A stretch of 15,943 bases of DNA, from assembly GCA_903933395.1 (NCBI GenBank), contig CAIZKA010000349.1, positions 1-15,943 on the forward strand. Direction: 5' to 3'. The translations under genes and the position numbers were made by a program. The DNA comes from an uncultured beta proteobacterium. GTDB lineage: Bacteria > Pseudomonadota > Gammaproteobacteria > Burkholderiales > Rhodocyclaceae. Below are positions 15,819-15,943 of the stretch, one piece after another. Under the pieces are notes generated by a model. The model worked only from the letters and a program-made list of their open reading frames with translations. It was not told where the DNA came from and did no database searches. How positions within the stretch are numbered: the first letter of the stretch is position 1; every line of letters starts with the position of its first letter.

Positions 15819-15943
15819 CGCGTCTCCCCCGTGCCGGTTCCGGCCGCGCGATCCCAGACCAGGCGGGGGTCAAAACTGTGGGCGGCCATCAGGGTCAGCA
15901 CCACGGCGGCACCGAAGAAGCTGGCGCCGACGCCGGGATACAC
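15815..15943 (-). CDS. pqiA: PqiA-family integral membrane protein, C-terminal end only
   Basis: The last 42 codons of a gene that begins beyond the window. The fragment holds the end of a membrane helix (GASFFGAAVVLTLMAAHSFD) and the PqiA-typical ending FDPRLVWD followed by a short hydrophilic tail. PqiA is the inner-membrane partner of PqiB in the paraquat-inducible lipid transport system. The stop TGA at 15817-15815 overlaps the pqiB GTG start. Identification rests on the short match and on gene order. Confidence 0.85.
   Translation of the reverse strand: MYPGVGASFFGAAVVLTLMAAHSFDPRLVWDRAAGTGTGETR

Overview
The window is a GC-rich chromosomal segment, probably from a betaproteobacterium (Rhodocyclales-like is my best guess). 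The basis is base composition, protein similarity as I recall it, the gcvT-gcvH-gcvP order behind a tandem glycine riboswitch, and two dispersed-repeat types familiar from such genomes. No rRNA, tRNA or phage gene is present, so the placement is inference. Every supported gene is on the minus strand, so transcription runs from high to low coordinates. Both ends cut a gene: pqiA at the right, ettA at the left.

Right part (15943 to 9996), in transcription order: the end of pqiA, then pqiB (three MCE domains), pqiC (lipoprotein), a LolA-like periplasmic protein, and a 930-residue RND/MMPL-type exporter with a cyclic-nucleotide-binding domain at its C terminus. All four junctions overlap by 1-4 bases, so this is one tightly coupled operon. 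It joins three kinds of envelope lipid or lipoprotein carrier parts: an MCE tunnel, a LolA fold and an RND pump. This is the most interesting part of the window.

Middle (9995 to 5177): a promoter and tandem glycine riboswitch precede gcvT, gcvH and gcvP, which encode the T, H and P proteins of the glycine cleavage system. GcvT carries an unusual in-frame 21-residue duplication. A 72-bp palindromic dispersed repeat separates gcvT from gcvH, while gcvH and gcvP are 1 base apart.

Left-middle (5129 to 1903): a VapBC-type toxin-antitoxin pair with a symmetric palindrome over its promoter region sits directly after gcvP. It is followed by a tandem-ACT GcvR-like regulator, a glutathione S-transferase family protein and the tRNA hydroxylation protein TrhP (YegQ). 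The last three are joined by ATGA and GTGA overlaps.

Left (1902 to 1): a REP-like double hairpin, a free-standing lipoyl-domain protein with a cysteine-rich N terminus, a CcdAB toxin-antitoxin pair whose promoter is interleaved with three regularly spaced operator half-sites, and the N-terminal half of the ribosome-associated ABC-F ATPase EttA.

No intergenic stretch exceeds 300 bases. The longest (9719-9995) is filled by the riboswitch and its promoter.
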